Made by a program: the position numbers and the translations under genes. From Treponema sp. (lineage in GTDB: Bacteria > Spirochaetota > Spirochaetia > Treponematales > Breznakiellaceae): a DNA stretch of 5,600 bases. Below, piece after piece: positions 1 to 5,117 of the stretch. The stretch is from the NCBI GenBank assembly GCA_009780285.1, contig WRAL01000114.1, positions 1 to 5,600 on the forward strand, written 5' to 3'. Below the pieces are notes generated by a model. The model made no database searches, was not told where the DNA came from, and saw only the letters and a program-made list of their open reading frames with translations. Each line of letters opens with the position of its first letter. Position 1 is the first letter of the stretch.

Positions 1-1
1 A

Positions 2-27
2 CCGCCGGGCAGCGCCCGGCGGTTTTT
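2..27 (+). terminator. Rho-independent terminator of unit A
   Basis: A perfect 9-bp GC-only stem (2-10 with 14-22, 3-base loop) is followed at once by five T. It would end transcription entering from the left of the window; the gene it serves is not visible. The T-run is followed by the same tail, CCTAYAGAARAGCGGCC, found after the equivalent hairpins at 266-310 and 5073-5117, so it is also the first module of the repeat unit. Confidence 0.8.
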
Positions 28-71
28 CCTATAGAAGAGCGGCCTCTAGCCCAATATGCCAACCGCGAATG

Positions 72-157
72 CCCTGCGGCCAGCGGGCGCGCTGCCGCGA
101 GAGGGCATTCGCGCAGCGCCATGACCGAGCGTGGCAGCGCGCCCGCTGGCCGCAGGG
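72..157. repeat. Large hairpin L of unit A (25-bp perfect stem)
   Basis: Arms 72-96 and 133-157 are exact reverse complements, with a 36-base loop. The outer seven pairs (CCCTGCG/CGCAGGG) match those of the L hairpins at 356-439 and 5161-5270, but the inner pairs are different and still perfectly complementary. The loop carries GCGCAGCGMCATGACCGAG (111-129), shared with the other L copies. An alternative 11-bp stem, 65-75 with 102-112, competes with the base of this hairpin. Confidence 0.85.
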
Positions 158-161
158 GGCG

Positions 162-188
162 GGCCAATGCGCCTACGGCGCTTTGGCC
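162..188. repeat. Small hairpin S1 of unit A
   Basis: GGCCAATGCGCC and GGCGCTTTGGCC flank the 3-base loop TAC; eleven of twelve positions pair. The same module, with a different central stem sequence, occurs at 4984-5010 and 5195-5221. Confidence 0.75.
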
Positions 189-190
189 TC

Positions 191-228
191 GGAGTTTACA
201 GGCGGGCTAAAGCCCGCCTGTAAACTCC
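191..228. repeat. Hairpin S2 of unit A (18-bp perfect stem)
   Basis: Arms 191-208 and 211-228 are exact reverse complements around a 2-base AA turn. The outer GGAGTTT/AAACTCC and inner GGGCT/AGCCC pairs are the same as in S2 at 5013-5050, while the middle six pairs differ between copies with pairing preserved. The tract is cruciform-like in DNA and a very stable stem in RNA. Confidence 0.8.
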
Positions 229-265
229 ACGCCTAGTTGCCCAAAGAGTAAATCCCAACCAACCT

Positions 266-310
266 AAAACCGCTGCTCAAGGCGCATGGGCGCCTTGAGC
301 AGCGGTTTTT
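266..310. terminator. Bidirectional intrinsic terminator, unit B
   Basis: A perfect 16-bp stem (270-285 with 290-305, loop ATGG) is extended by AAAA/TTTT, giving up to 20 pairs. It has a T-run on the plus strand and, because of the A-run, also on the minus strand. The inner part (AAGGCGC/GCGCCTT) and the flanks (AACCTAAAA before, TTTTTCCTA after) recur at 5073-5117, but the outer stem sequence is different there. It insulates the riboswitch operon from upstream transcription. Confidence 0.85.
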
Positions 311-481
311 CCTACAGAAAAGCGGCCTTTCTTTACAAAGATCCCCACGCGTATGCCCTGCGCTCCGCCGCGCGCGGGCGCCGAGGGCATTGGGAGCGCA
401 GCGACATGACCGAGGTCCCGCGCGCGGCGGAGCGCAGGGGGCCACGGATCAAAGGCCTAAGAAACAAAAGGCCGCGAGGCC
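301..481. repeat. Composite palindromic repeat, unit B
   Basis: Modules: tail AGCGGTTTTTCCTACAGAAA (301-320), large hairpin L (356-439), then a linker GATCAAAGGCC and a GGCC-GCGA-GGCC end (470-481) immediately before the promoter of the B12 operon. Unit D (5107-5326) has the same order, including the GATCAAAGGCC linker and GGCC palindrome, and also ends next to a -35 box. There is no S1 or S2 in this copy and no gene. Confidence 0.8.
356..439. repeat. Large hairpin L of unit B (23-bp perfect stem)
   Basis: Arms 356-378 and 417-439 are exact reverse complements with a 38-base loop. The stem differs from that at 5161-5270 by a single base pair: T364-A431 here is C-G there, a clean compensatory change. 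The loop contains GCGCAGCGACATGACCGAGG (396-415). ATGCCCT (353-359) can alternatively pair with AGGGCAT (384-390) in the loop. Confidence 0.85.
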
Positions 482-486
482 CCAGC

Positions 487-515
487 TTGACATTTCCCCC
501 AAAACATGCTAGCCT
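487..515 (+). promoter_or_regulatory. Sigma70-type promoter of the B12 operon
   Basis: The -35 box TTGACA (487-492) is perfect. After a 17-base spacer comes TAGCCT (510-515), a poor -10 box (three of six) but preceded by TG one base upstream, the extended -10 arrangement. Transcription would start near 521-523, which is exactly where the riboswitch P1 stem begins, so the aptamer would be the very 5' end of the mRNA. Confidence 0.65.
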
Positions 516-520
516 TCCCT

Positions 521-680
521 TGCATATTTCAAAGGAAGTGGGGTGCAAATCCCCCGCTATTCCCGTAACTGTGACATGGAAGATTCCGTCGATTGCAGCC
601 ACTGTCCGCGAAGCGGATGGGAAGGCCGACGGAAGGCGCGGGACGCCGCGCGCCATTAAGCCAGGAGACTTTGGTATGCG
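521..680 (+). promoter_or_regulatory. Cobalamin (B12) riboswitch aptamer
   Basis: The conserved core is present in order: GGAA (534-537) able to pair with TTCC (560-563), the GGGG/CCCC hairpin around TGCAAAT (540-554), CCGTAACTGTGAC (563-575), AGCCACTG (597-604), a TCCGC/GCGGA hairpin (605-617), TGGGAAGGC (618-626), a GC-rich peripheral hairpin (635-654), and the B12 box AAGCCAGGAGAC (658-669). The closing P1 stem is GCATA (522-526) with TATGC (675-679). This family binds cobalamins and normally lowers expression of B12 uptake or synthesis genes when ligand is present. Here it leads the lipoprotein/TonB receptor operon. Whether adenosyl- or methylcobalamin is preferred cannot be told from reading alone. 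Confidence 0.93.
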
Positions 681-706
681 CCGGTTCCCTAGGTTCCGGT
701 ATTTTT
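681..706 (+). terminator. Possible riboswitch expression-platform terminator
   Basis: Directly after the aptamer, CCGG (681-684) can pair with CCGG (696-699) and CC (687-688) with GG (692-693), separated by a TT/TT mismatch, and the stem is followed by TATTTTTCTT. It has the position expected of a ligand-controlled terminator. The stem is short and interrupted, so control could instead be at translation, although the start codon lies about 150 bases downstream of the aptamer. Confidence 0.4.
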
Positions 707-820
707 CTTAGCTCCGAGGAAAGAGCTTGGGAAAGGTCGATGCCAATATCAACACGAAGCATTCCCGTCCATGGCGCCTGGCCGGCAAATCGCATCCGCT
801 CGATTCCCTGTTCCCCTCGA

Positions 821-825
821 AAGGA
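821..825 (+). promoter_or_regulatory. Ribosome binding site deciding the 832 start
   Basis: AAGGA lies six bases upstream of ATG 832. It supports this start over an in-frame TTG at 727, which also has a GAGGA (716-720) upstream but would put about 70 residues ahead of the lipoprotein signal cysteine. Confidence 0.7.
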
Positions 826-831
826 ATCCAC

Positions 832-2100
832 ATGTCCCTATTCAAGCAACCCGTCCCCCGCGTTCGTTTTGGAAAAGCGTTCTCCGCGCGAAGAAAGCTC
901 TCCCTGTCGCCGCTCTTGGCCCTGGGCCTGTTCTTCGCCTGCGTCGCCCCCGATTCTCCCCTGCCTAAGCCTGACAACCATATCGAGGAGACGGAAAAGC
1001 CGGACCTTTTCCTCCGCTACGCGCCTAACGCGGTCGAAGAAATCCCCGACGATTTTGCCAACGATCTTTGGCTTCAATACCATTTTAGGGAATTGGAGGT
1101 AGGCGGCGAGACAACGTTTTTTCCCAGGCGAGTGCCGGAAGGAATCACCCACATGAGCAATAACGATCTGTACTACCCGATATTCAACTTTGAGATCGTC
1201 GCCGGCGCTGAGGTGATTTCCATTGATGAAAAGACCATTGATGCGGAGAATCACAACGGCGCCAATCCCGGAGCGACGATCAACCATCCCATAATCACTG
1301 CGACAAAGCCCGGCATCGCCGTAGTTCAAGTTACCTACGCCGAATTTACCCATCCAAACGCCGGACAGCGCACGCCTAAATTCGAAGCGATTTCCGAGGT
1401 AAACGTCGGCTACGTTATTTTCAGCGTAAAGGATGAAAACACTTCGGATATCGAAATCGTCGTCGATACCGGCATACGCAATCCCTACGACACGGTGTAT
1501 TTCACCGGGGACGGCAGGGATTGGCCTATAAAGGTTTCCGCCGAAGGAGCGAAGGAAATGGAAGTTACGCTCAACGGCGATACCGTCGCCGAAAGCGGCG
1601 GAGAATACATCCTGCAGCTTAAAAACACGCAGAACATTATCGGCGTGCGGGTCGTCGATGCCCAGGACAAAAGCCGGTTTTACTACACCGTGATCAACGC
1701 GCGGAAAATTGAAATAACGGTAACGCCGGAAAAGCCGTCCCCCGGGCAAAACTTTACCATTGATTTTAGGGGGATAACCTTGCCGGTGCATAAACTTTCG
1801 ACGATCTACAATCCTGCTTTGGGCAGCACCGCGACGGTAGTGCGCTACACGGCATCGGAAACCGAATACAGGGGAAGAAGCCCGCAATATCAGCTTGCCA
1901 CAAGCAACACAATCACCGTTACAGGGGGCCTGGCCGCCGGAACGCATGCCTTTACCGAAGGCCGAATCCGGCAAAGCTGGTTTGGCGACGAGCTTGACAG
2001 CGAGAAAACCAAGGACCTGCCCGGAAGGCCTAACACCAGCGCCCCTACCCACAATGATGTTTTCAGCTTCCTTCCGGACTTTGTCGTAACCGTCGAGTAG
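832..2100 (+). CDS. Ig-like multidomain lipoprotein, B12-riboswitch operon
   Basis: First gene of the cobalamin-riboswitch operon; 422 residues. A long basic N-terminus (R10, R12, K15, R20, R21, K22) leads into a hydrophobic stretch (about 25-36) ending in LFFAC, so Cys37 is the likely lipidated residue; the box is looser than the enterobacterial rule. The mature part looks all-beta. Residues about 85-170 resemble a bacterial Ig-like (BIG2-type) domain ending in TATKPGIAVVQVTY. About 200-290 resemble a second Ig/cadherin-like domain (EVTLNGD, then YILQLKNTQNIIGVRVVD). About 293-420 form a third beta-rich module beginning ITVTPEKPSPGQNF. There is no catalytic motif. I do not recognise the family. 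Being co-transcribed with a TonB receptor under B12 control, it may be a surface corrinoid-capture or receptor-accessory protein; this is inference from context only. Confidence 0.88.
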   Translation: MSLFKQPVPRVRFGKAFSARRKLSLSPLLALGLFFACVAPDSPLPKPDNHIEETEKPDLFLRYAPNAVEEIPDDFANDLWLQYHFRELEVGGETTFFPRRVPEGITHMSNNDLYYPIFNFEIVAGAEVISIDEKTIDAENHNGANPGATINHPIITATKPGIAVVQVTYAEFTHPNAGQRTPKFEAISEVNVGYVIFSVKDENTSDIEIVVDTGIRNPYDTVYFTGDGRDWPIKVSAEGAKEMEVTLNGDTVAESGGEYILQLKNTQNIIGVRVVDAQDKSRFYYTVINARKIEITVTPEKPSPGQNFTIDFRGITLPVHKLSTIYNPALGSTATVVRYTASETEYRGRSPQYQLATSNTITVTGGLAAGTHAFTEGRIRQSWFGDELDSEKTKDLPGRPNTSAPTHNDVFSFLPDFVVTVE

Positions 2101-2112
2101 CTTGCGCTCTCA

Positions 2113-2141
2113 TTCCGGGTTTCCTTTGCGGAAACCCGGAA
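2113..2141 (+). promoter_or_regulatory. Intercistronic 12-bp stem-loop
   Basis: TTCCGGGTTTCC (2113-2124) and GGAAACCCGGAA (2130-2141) are exact reverse complements with a 5-base loop. It lies between the first and second genes, seven bases before the Shine-Dalgarno sequence of the second. No T-run follows, so it is not an intrinsic terminator. An RNA-stability, processing or translational role is more likely. Confidence 0.65.
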
Positions 2142-2159
2142 ACCGTTAAGGAGATTGCC

Positions 2160-2858
2160 ATGATCAAACATGCAAGGGCCGGCCTCTTGTTCGCCCTGCT
2201 TCTCTTGTTTTCCTGCGACTACGGAACGCTTGGCGGCGCCGACCAAACCGGATCCTACAGGCCGGGCGACGCGATCTTTGCCGAAAGGATGGCTTTTTTA
2301 CAGGGCGCCTGGGCCACCTACGACGGCTATTTCATCCTCCCCTGGGGCGATTTCAGGGCCCGTTCCCTCGCCCGCGCAAAAGAGCTCTTCCCGGATATGG
2401 CCGCCGACCCGCCGACCGCCTGGCACTCCGGCATAAGCCCCGGCGAAAATGACTTCGTGCTTATGTACGACGACGGAGGCCCCTACGACGATTACGGCAG
2501 CATGAGTTACATCGGCCTTGTTCGCGCCCTTAACATATTTAACGGCGACCTAAAACGCGGCGCGATCGTAATCGAATACTTCAAGGGCGGCGATCCTGGC
2601 TGGCTTTCCGATCCGGACTTCTGGCTTCCGCAAGGGCTGGCCCCCGGCGAAAAGCCTTTTTTCGGCATCTACTTTCGGGTGATCGACGAGGATACCGCGC
2701 AGATGGCGAATGCCGTGGACCTCGTCGCGCTTTTTTCGGAAAAAATCTACCACGTGGAGCGCCGCACGCTGGAGGAGGCCCTCGACGCCTTCAGCGTCAA
2801 GAACGACGCCGAGTGGATAGACTGGGGAATCGTTTTCCCGCAGGAAAGGCAAAAGTAG
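2160..2858 (+). CDS. Small lipoprotein of B12-riboswitch operon
   Basis: Second gene of the operon; 232 residues. ATG 2160 has AAGGAG (2148-2153) six bases upstream. MIKHARAG followed by a run of Leu/Phe/Ala ends in LLFSC, making Cys19 the lipidation site; Asp20 follows it. The mature protein is rich in aromatic and acidic residues: GAWATYDGYF (49-58), a Tyr/Asp cluster around VLMYDDGGPYDDYGSMSYIG, then FNGDLKRGAIVIEYF, FFGIYFRVIDED and a C-terminal EWIDWGIVFPQE. The alternation of short beta-like stretches suggests a single small barrel or lipocalin-like fold, but this is a guess from pattern, not a recognised domain. It ends nine bases before the receptor gene, so the two are probably translationally coupled. 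It is probably anchored at the outer membrane or cell surface with the receptor; function unknown. Confidence 0.88.
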   Translation: MIKHARAGLLFALLLLFSCDYGTLGGADQTGSYRPGDAIFAERMAFLQGAWATYDGYFILPWGDFRARSLARAKELFPDMAADPPTAWHSGISPGENDFVLMYDDGGPYDDYGSMSYIGLVRALNIFNGDLKRGAIVIEYFKGGDPGWLSDPDFWLPQGLAPGEKPFFGIYFRVIDEDTAQMANAVDLVALFSEKIYHVERRTLEEALDAFSVKNDAEWIDWGIVFPQERQK

Positions 2859-2867
2859 GCGGCCGGG

Positions 2868-4859
2868 ATGAAGAGCCTGCCATTTATGTCAACGGCATTG
2901 TTATCCATTATCGTCGTCGCGAGACTCTTTTCCTCCGAGCCTGACGCCGAAATGGATGTCAATGATTTTATCGATTTTGGAGAGGACGCGACGGGCATAG
3001 TCGTTTTCGGAACGCCGGAAACGACTGCCCAAACGCAGGTTATCGAAAGGGACCGCATCGAAAGGAGCGGCGCGCGGGATCTGGCCGCCCTTCTCGAGGA
3101 AGAAATAGGCATGAGCGTTACCCGGCAGGGCGGTTACGGCAACCGCGCGTCGCTAAGCATGAGGGGTTTCGACACCAGCCGCATCACGATTCTGGTGGAC
3201 GGGATTCCTGTCAACTCCCTTCGCTCAGGCGGTTTCGACATGAGCCAAATCGACCTGGCAAACGTCCAGCGCATCGAGGTGATCTACGGAGGTTCCGACA
3301 CCCAGCACAATATCTGGAGCGCGCCGGGCGGCGTTATCAATATTATCACCATAGGCAAGCAGAGCGAAAACCTTAGCCTAGGCTTTGTGTTTTCCAACAC
3401 CGGCTACATGCCTGGAAAACACAACCTTAGGCATCCGGCCACGGAGATAGGCGGGCCTGATTTCGAGGATCTTTTTGACATGCAGTCCCTCAGCATTTTC
3501 GCCGGCCGCGCGTTCAAAAACTTTGCCTTTAGGGCCTCGGTCTTCGGCAACATTGCAGGCAACCGCTATCTGTACAGGGACGACTTCGGCTTTGCCCGCC
3601 GCAGGATCAGCAACGAGGTAATCGACGGAGGCGGGGAGCTACGGCTGGCGTTCGGCCTTCCGAATGACGCAAAAATCATTGTCACTACATCAGGCTATCA
3701 CGCAAGGCGCAATTTTCCCATAACGATGAATTCCGTGGGAACGGTGCTTGCGACGGACACCGTACTTTCCGGCAGCGCCTCGTTTTCCGCGCCGACGGCC
3801 TTTAGGGACGACCTCGAAACCGAGGCTTCCCTTGCCTATCGTTTATCGTTTAACAATTACGGCGCGATAATTTCCGGCCGGGACCGTTATGTCATGGCGA
3901 TAAGCCGCTGGAACTGGTACCCGGCGCCGGAGCTTTCCCTGCTTTCCGGCATCCATTGGCATTTTCTGCACGTCGATTCAGGGAATCCCGTCGATCTCGA
4001 GCCTGAAAAAACCGCGCATTTCGGCGGCGCCCACGTTACCGGCGAGTACCGCCTTTCGCCGCGCTTTTTCGTCGTCGCTTCCCTCAAGGGCCTTACCGAC
4101 ACGAAGCGGATCGCGGCCATCCCCAAGGCCGGCATACGTTGGCAGGCGAGCGAGGCCATTGCCCTAAAACACAATTACTTTCGCTCCTTTCAGTTTCCTT
4201 CCTTTGACGACCTGTATTACCGCAGCCCCGACAATTCCATGACCGGCAATCCCGACCTCGATCCGGAAGACGGATGGGGCGCGGACCTTATAGGCGATTT
4301 TTTGTTCGGCGGGGCATTTTCCTTTTCCGCAGGCATCTTCGGGCATTACGCCATCGACCTTATCCGCTGGACGACTTCCGGCGGACGGCGCTGGAGGCCG
4401 GAAAATATCGGCGCGGCCTATTTCGCCGGCGCCGACTTCCGCCCGGCACTAACCCTGAGCCTGGGCGAGGCCGGCCCTGCCGTCGCCCTTCGGGGCAGCT
4501 ACCAGTTCCTGCACAGCCGGCTATTGTCGGATGGCGAAAACTTCCGCGTTCCCTACAGCCCGACGCACGTCGTCGGCGCCGGCCTCGAGTTGCGCTGGCC
4601 GTCGACCTCGCTTTTACTTTCGCTGCAATACCGCTCGCAAAACCACGCCGACCCCAGGAACCGCATCGTCGTCGATCCCAGCGTCGTGGCCAATGCCACG
4701 TTCAATCAAAACCTTTGGGACGGCGCCGTCCTTTTCGCATCCCTGAGGAACATCCTCAACGCCGCCTACGAATCCTTTTCCGCCTATCCCATGCCGGGGA
4801 TCACCCTGACCCTAGGTTTCAGGCTAAATATCGAAGTAAAAAACCCAGGGGACGAATAG
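2868..4859 (+). CDS. TonB-dependent outer-membrane receptor (BtuB-like)
   Basis: Third gene of the operon; 663 residues, within the usual size for a BtuB-class receptor. A Sec signal peptide covers about residues 1-24. A TonB-box-like TGIVVFG (42-48) comes next. The plug domain (about 45-161) shows SMRGFD (97-102), ILVDGIPVN (108-116), VQRIEVIYGGS (133-143) and GGVINIIT (154-161). The rest is a 22-strand-type barrel with the family motif FDDLYYR (446-452) and GNPDLDPE (460-467), ending in a strand typical of the family, YPMPGITLTLGF. Such receptors import large scarce ligands across the outer membrane using TonB/ExbBD energy. The upstream cobalamin riboswitch makes a corrinoid the likely cargo. 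The plug has HNIWSAPGG where relatives usually have YGSGAIGG. The start has no good Shine-Dalgarno sequence; coupling to the gene nine bases upstream is likely. I withhold the symbol btuB because specificity is inferred from the riboswitch. Confidence 0.95.
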   Translation: MKSLPFMSTALLSIIVVARLFSSEPDAEMDVNDFIDFGEDATGIVVFGTPETTAQTQVIERDRIERSGARDLAALLEEEIGMSVTRQGGYGNRASLSMRGFDTSRITILVDGIPVNSLRSGGFDMSQIDLANVQRIEVIYGGSDTQHNIWSAPGGVINIITIGKQSENLSLGFVFSNTGYMPGKHNLRHPATEIGGPDFEDLFDMQSLSIFAGRAFKNFAFRASVFGNIAGNRYLYRDDFGFARRRISNEVIDGGGELRLAFGLPNDAKIIVTTSGYHARRNFPITMNSVGTVLATDTVLSGSASFSAPTAFRDDLETEASLAYRLSFNNYGAIISGRDRYVMAISRWNWYPAPELSLLSGIHWHFLHVDSGNPVDLEPEKTAHFGGAHVTGEYRLSPRFFVVASLKGLTDTKRIAAIPKAGIRWQASEAIALKHNYFRSFQFPSFDDLYYRSPDNSMTGNPDLDPEDGWGADLIGDFLFGGAFSFSAGIFGHYAIDLIRWTTSGGRRWRPENIGAAYFAGADFRPALTLSLGEAGPAVALRGSYQFLHSRLLSDGENFRVPYSPTHVVGAGLELRWPSTSLLLSLQYRSQNHADPRNRIVVDPSVVANATFNQNLWDGAVLFASLRNILNAAYESFSAYPMPGITLTLGFRLNIEVKNPGDE

Positions 4860-4983
4860 CGCGGTGCGCATCCAAGCCCAGCGGTTTTTCCTACAGAAGA
4901 GCGGCCTCTCCACACAAAGATCCCTCGGGCTAAAGCCCGGTGCGTATGCCCTGCGGCCGGCAGGCGCACCGGCGCAGAGGGCG

Positions 4984-5010
4984 GGCCAAGTCGCCTGCGG
5001 CGACTTGGCC
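4984..5010. repeat. Small hairpin S1 of unit C
   Basis: A perfect 12-bp stem (4984-4995 with 4999-5010) with loop TGC. The stem is identical to that of the S1 nested in unit D at 5195-5221 and differs centrally from the one at 162-188. Confidence 0.8.
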
Positions 5011-5012
5011 TC

Positions 5013-5050
5013 GGAGTTTCGCTTCGGGCTTTAGCCCGAAGCGAAACTCC
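5013..5050. repeat. Hairpin S2 of unit C (18-bp perfect stem)
   Basis: Arms 5013-5030 and 5033-5050 are exact reverse complements around TT. The ends and the apex match S2 at 191-228, while the middle (CGCTTC here, ACAGGC there) has changed on both arms together. Confidence 0.8.
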
Positions 5051-5072
5051 ACGCATTAAGGCCCGACAACCT

Positions 5073-5117
5073 AAAATCTCCGTGCAAGGCGCAGGAGCGC
5101 CTTCCTCGGAGATTTTT
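5073..5117. terminator. Bidirectional terminator, likely end of B12 operon
   Basis: An outer stem AAAATCTCCG (5073-5082) with CGGAGATTTT (5107-5116), a 3x3 internal loop, and an inner stem AAGGCGC (5086-5092) with GCGCCTT (5097-5103) around AGGA. It has a T-run on both strands. It is the first intact terminator after the receptor gene, about 215 bases past its stop, and the first module of unit D. Confidence 0.8.

Larger units (their letters stand above)
23..230. repeat. Composite palindromic repeat, unit A
   Basis: Non-coding unit of four modules in order: tail TTTTTCCTAYAGAARAGCGG (23-42), large hairpin L (72-157), small hairpin S1 (162-188) and hairpin S2 (191-228). Related units lie at 301-481, 4880-5053 and 5107-5326. 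Short unpaired motifs are conserved between units while stem sequences vary with pairing kept. I see no gene here. Open frames on either strand merely cross the palindromes and give Arg/Ala/Pro-rich peptides. It may be a REP/BIME-like intergenic element or a non-coding RNA family; no transposase is present. Confidence 0.8.
4880..5053. repeat. Composite palindromic repeat, unit C (truncated)
   Basis: It starts 20 bases after the receptor stop codon. Its tail AGCGGTTTTTCCTACAGAAG is nearly identical to that of unit B, but the left half of the terminator stem is missing, so the T-run has no hairpin. Next come a small CGGGCT-AA-AGCCCG hairpin (4926-4939), the left arm of an L hairpin (from 4950) without its proper right arm, then intact S1 (4984-5010) and S2 (5013-5050). 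The order S1-S2 followed by ACGC is the same as in unit A. No gene. Confidence 0.75.

Noticed and set aside
233..445. Small open frames across the repeat blocks (also 286-711 plus, 4784-5281 minus, 5031-5342 minus)
   Set aside because: The peptides are Arg/Ala/Pro-rich translations of palindromes, and similar peptides recur because the DNA repeats. They have no start context or domain.
23..480. tRNA or rRNA gene in the structured intergenic DNA
   Set aside because: No cloverleaf with TTCGA-type T-loop or anticodon arm fits; the hairpins are long simple stems.
1..481. CRISPR array
   Set aside because: The repeats are long, differently sized, palindromic and irregularly spaced, with no constant repeat-spacer rhythm and no cas gene.
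727..831. In-frame TTG start at 727 for the first lipoprotein, giving 35 extra residues
   Set aside because: GAGGA is suitably placed, but the extension would push the lipidated cysteine to about residue 72, too far for a signal peptide. ATG 832 has its own AAGGA.
838..2052. 404-codon open frame on the minus strand
   Set aside because: It lies wholly opposite the first lipoprotein gene, whose lipobox, Shine-Dalgarno sequence and riboswitch leader are convincing. The minus-strand protein shows no recognisable domain and is typical of GC-rich shadow frames.
4274..4933. 219-codon plus-strand frame overlapping the end of the receptor gene
   Set aside because: It overlaps the barrel-coding sequence in another frame, is extremely Arg/Pro-rich, and continues into repeat C. 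It is a shadow frame.
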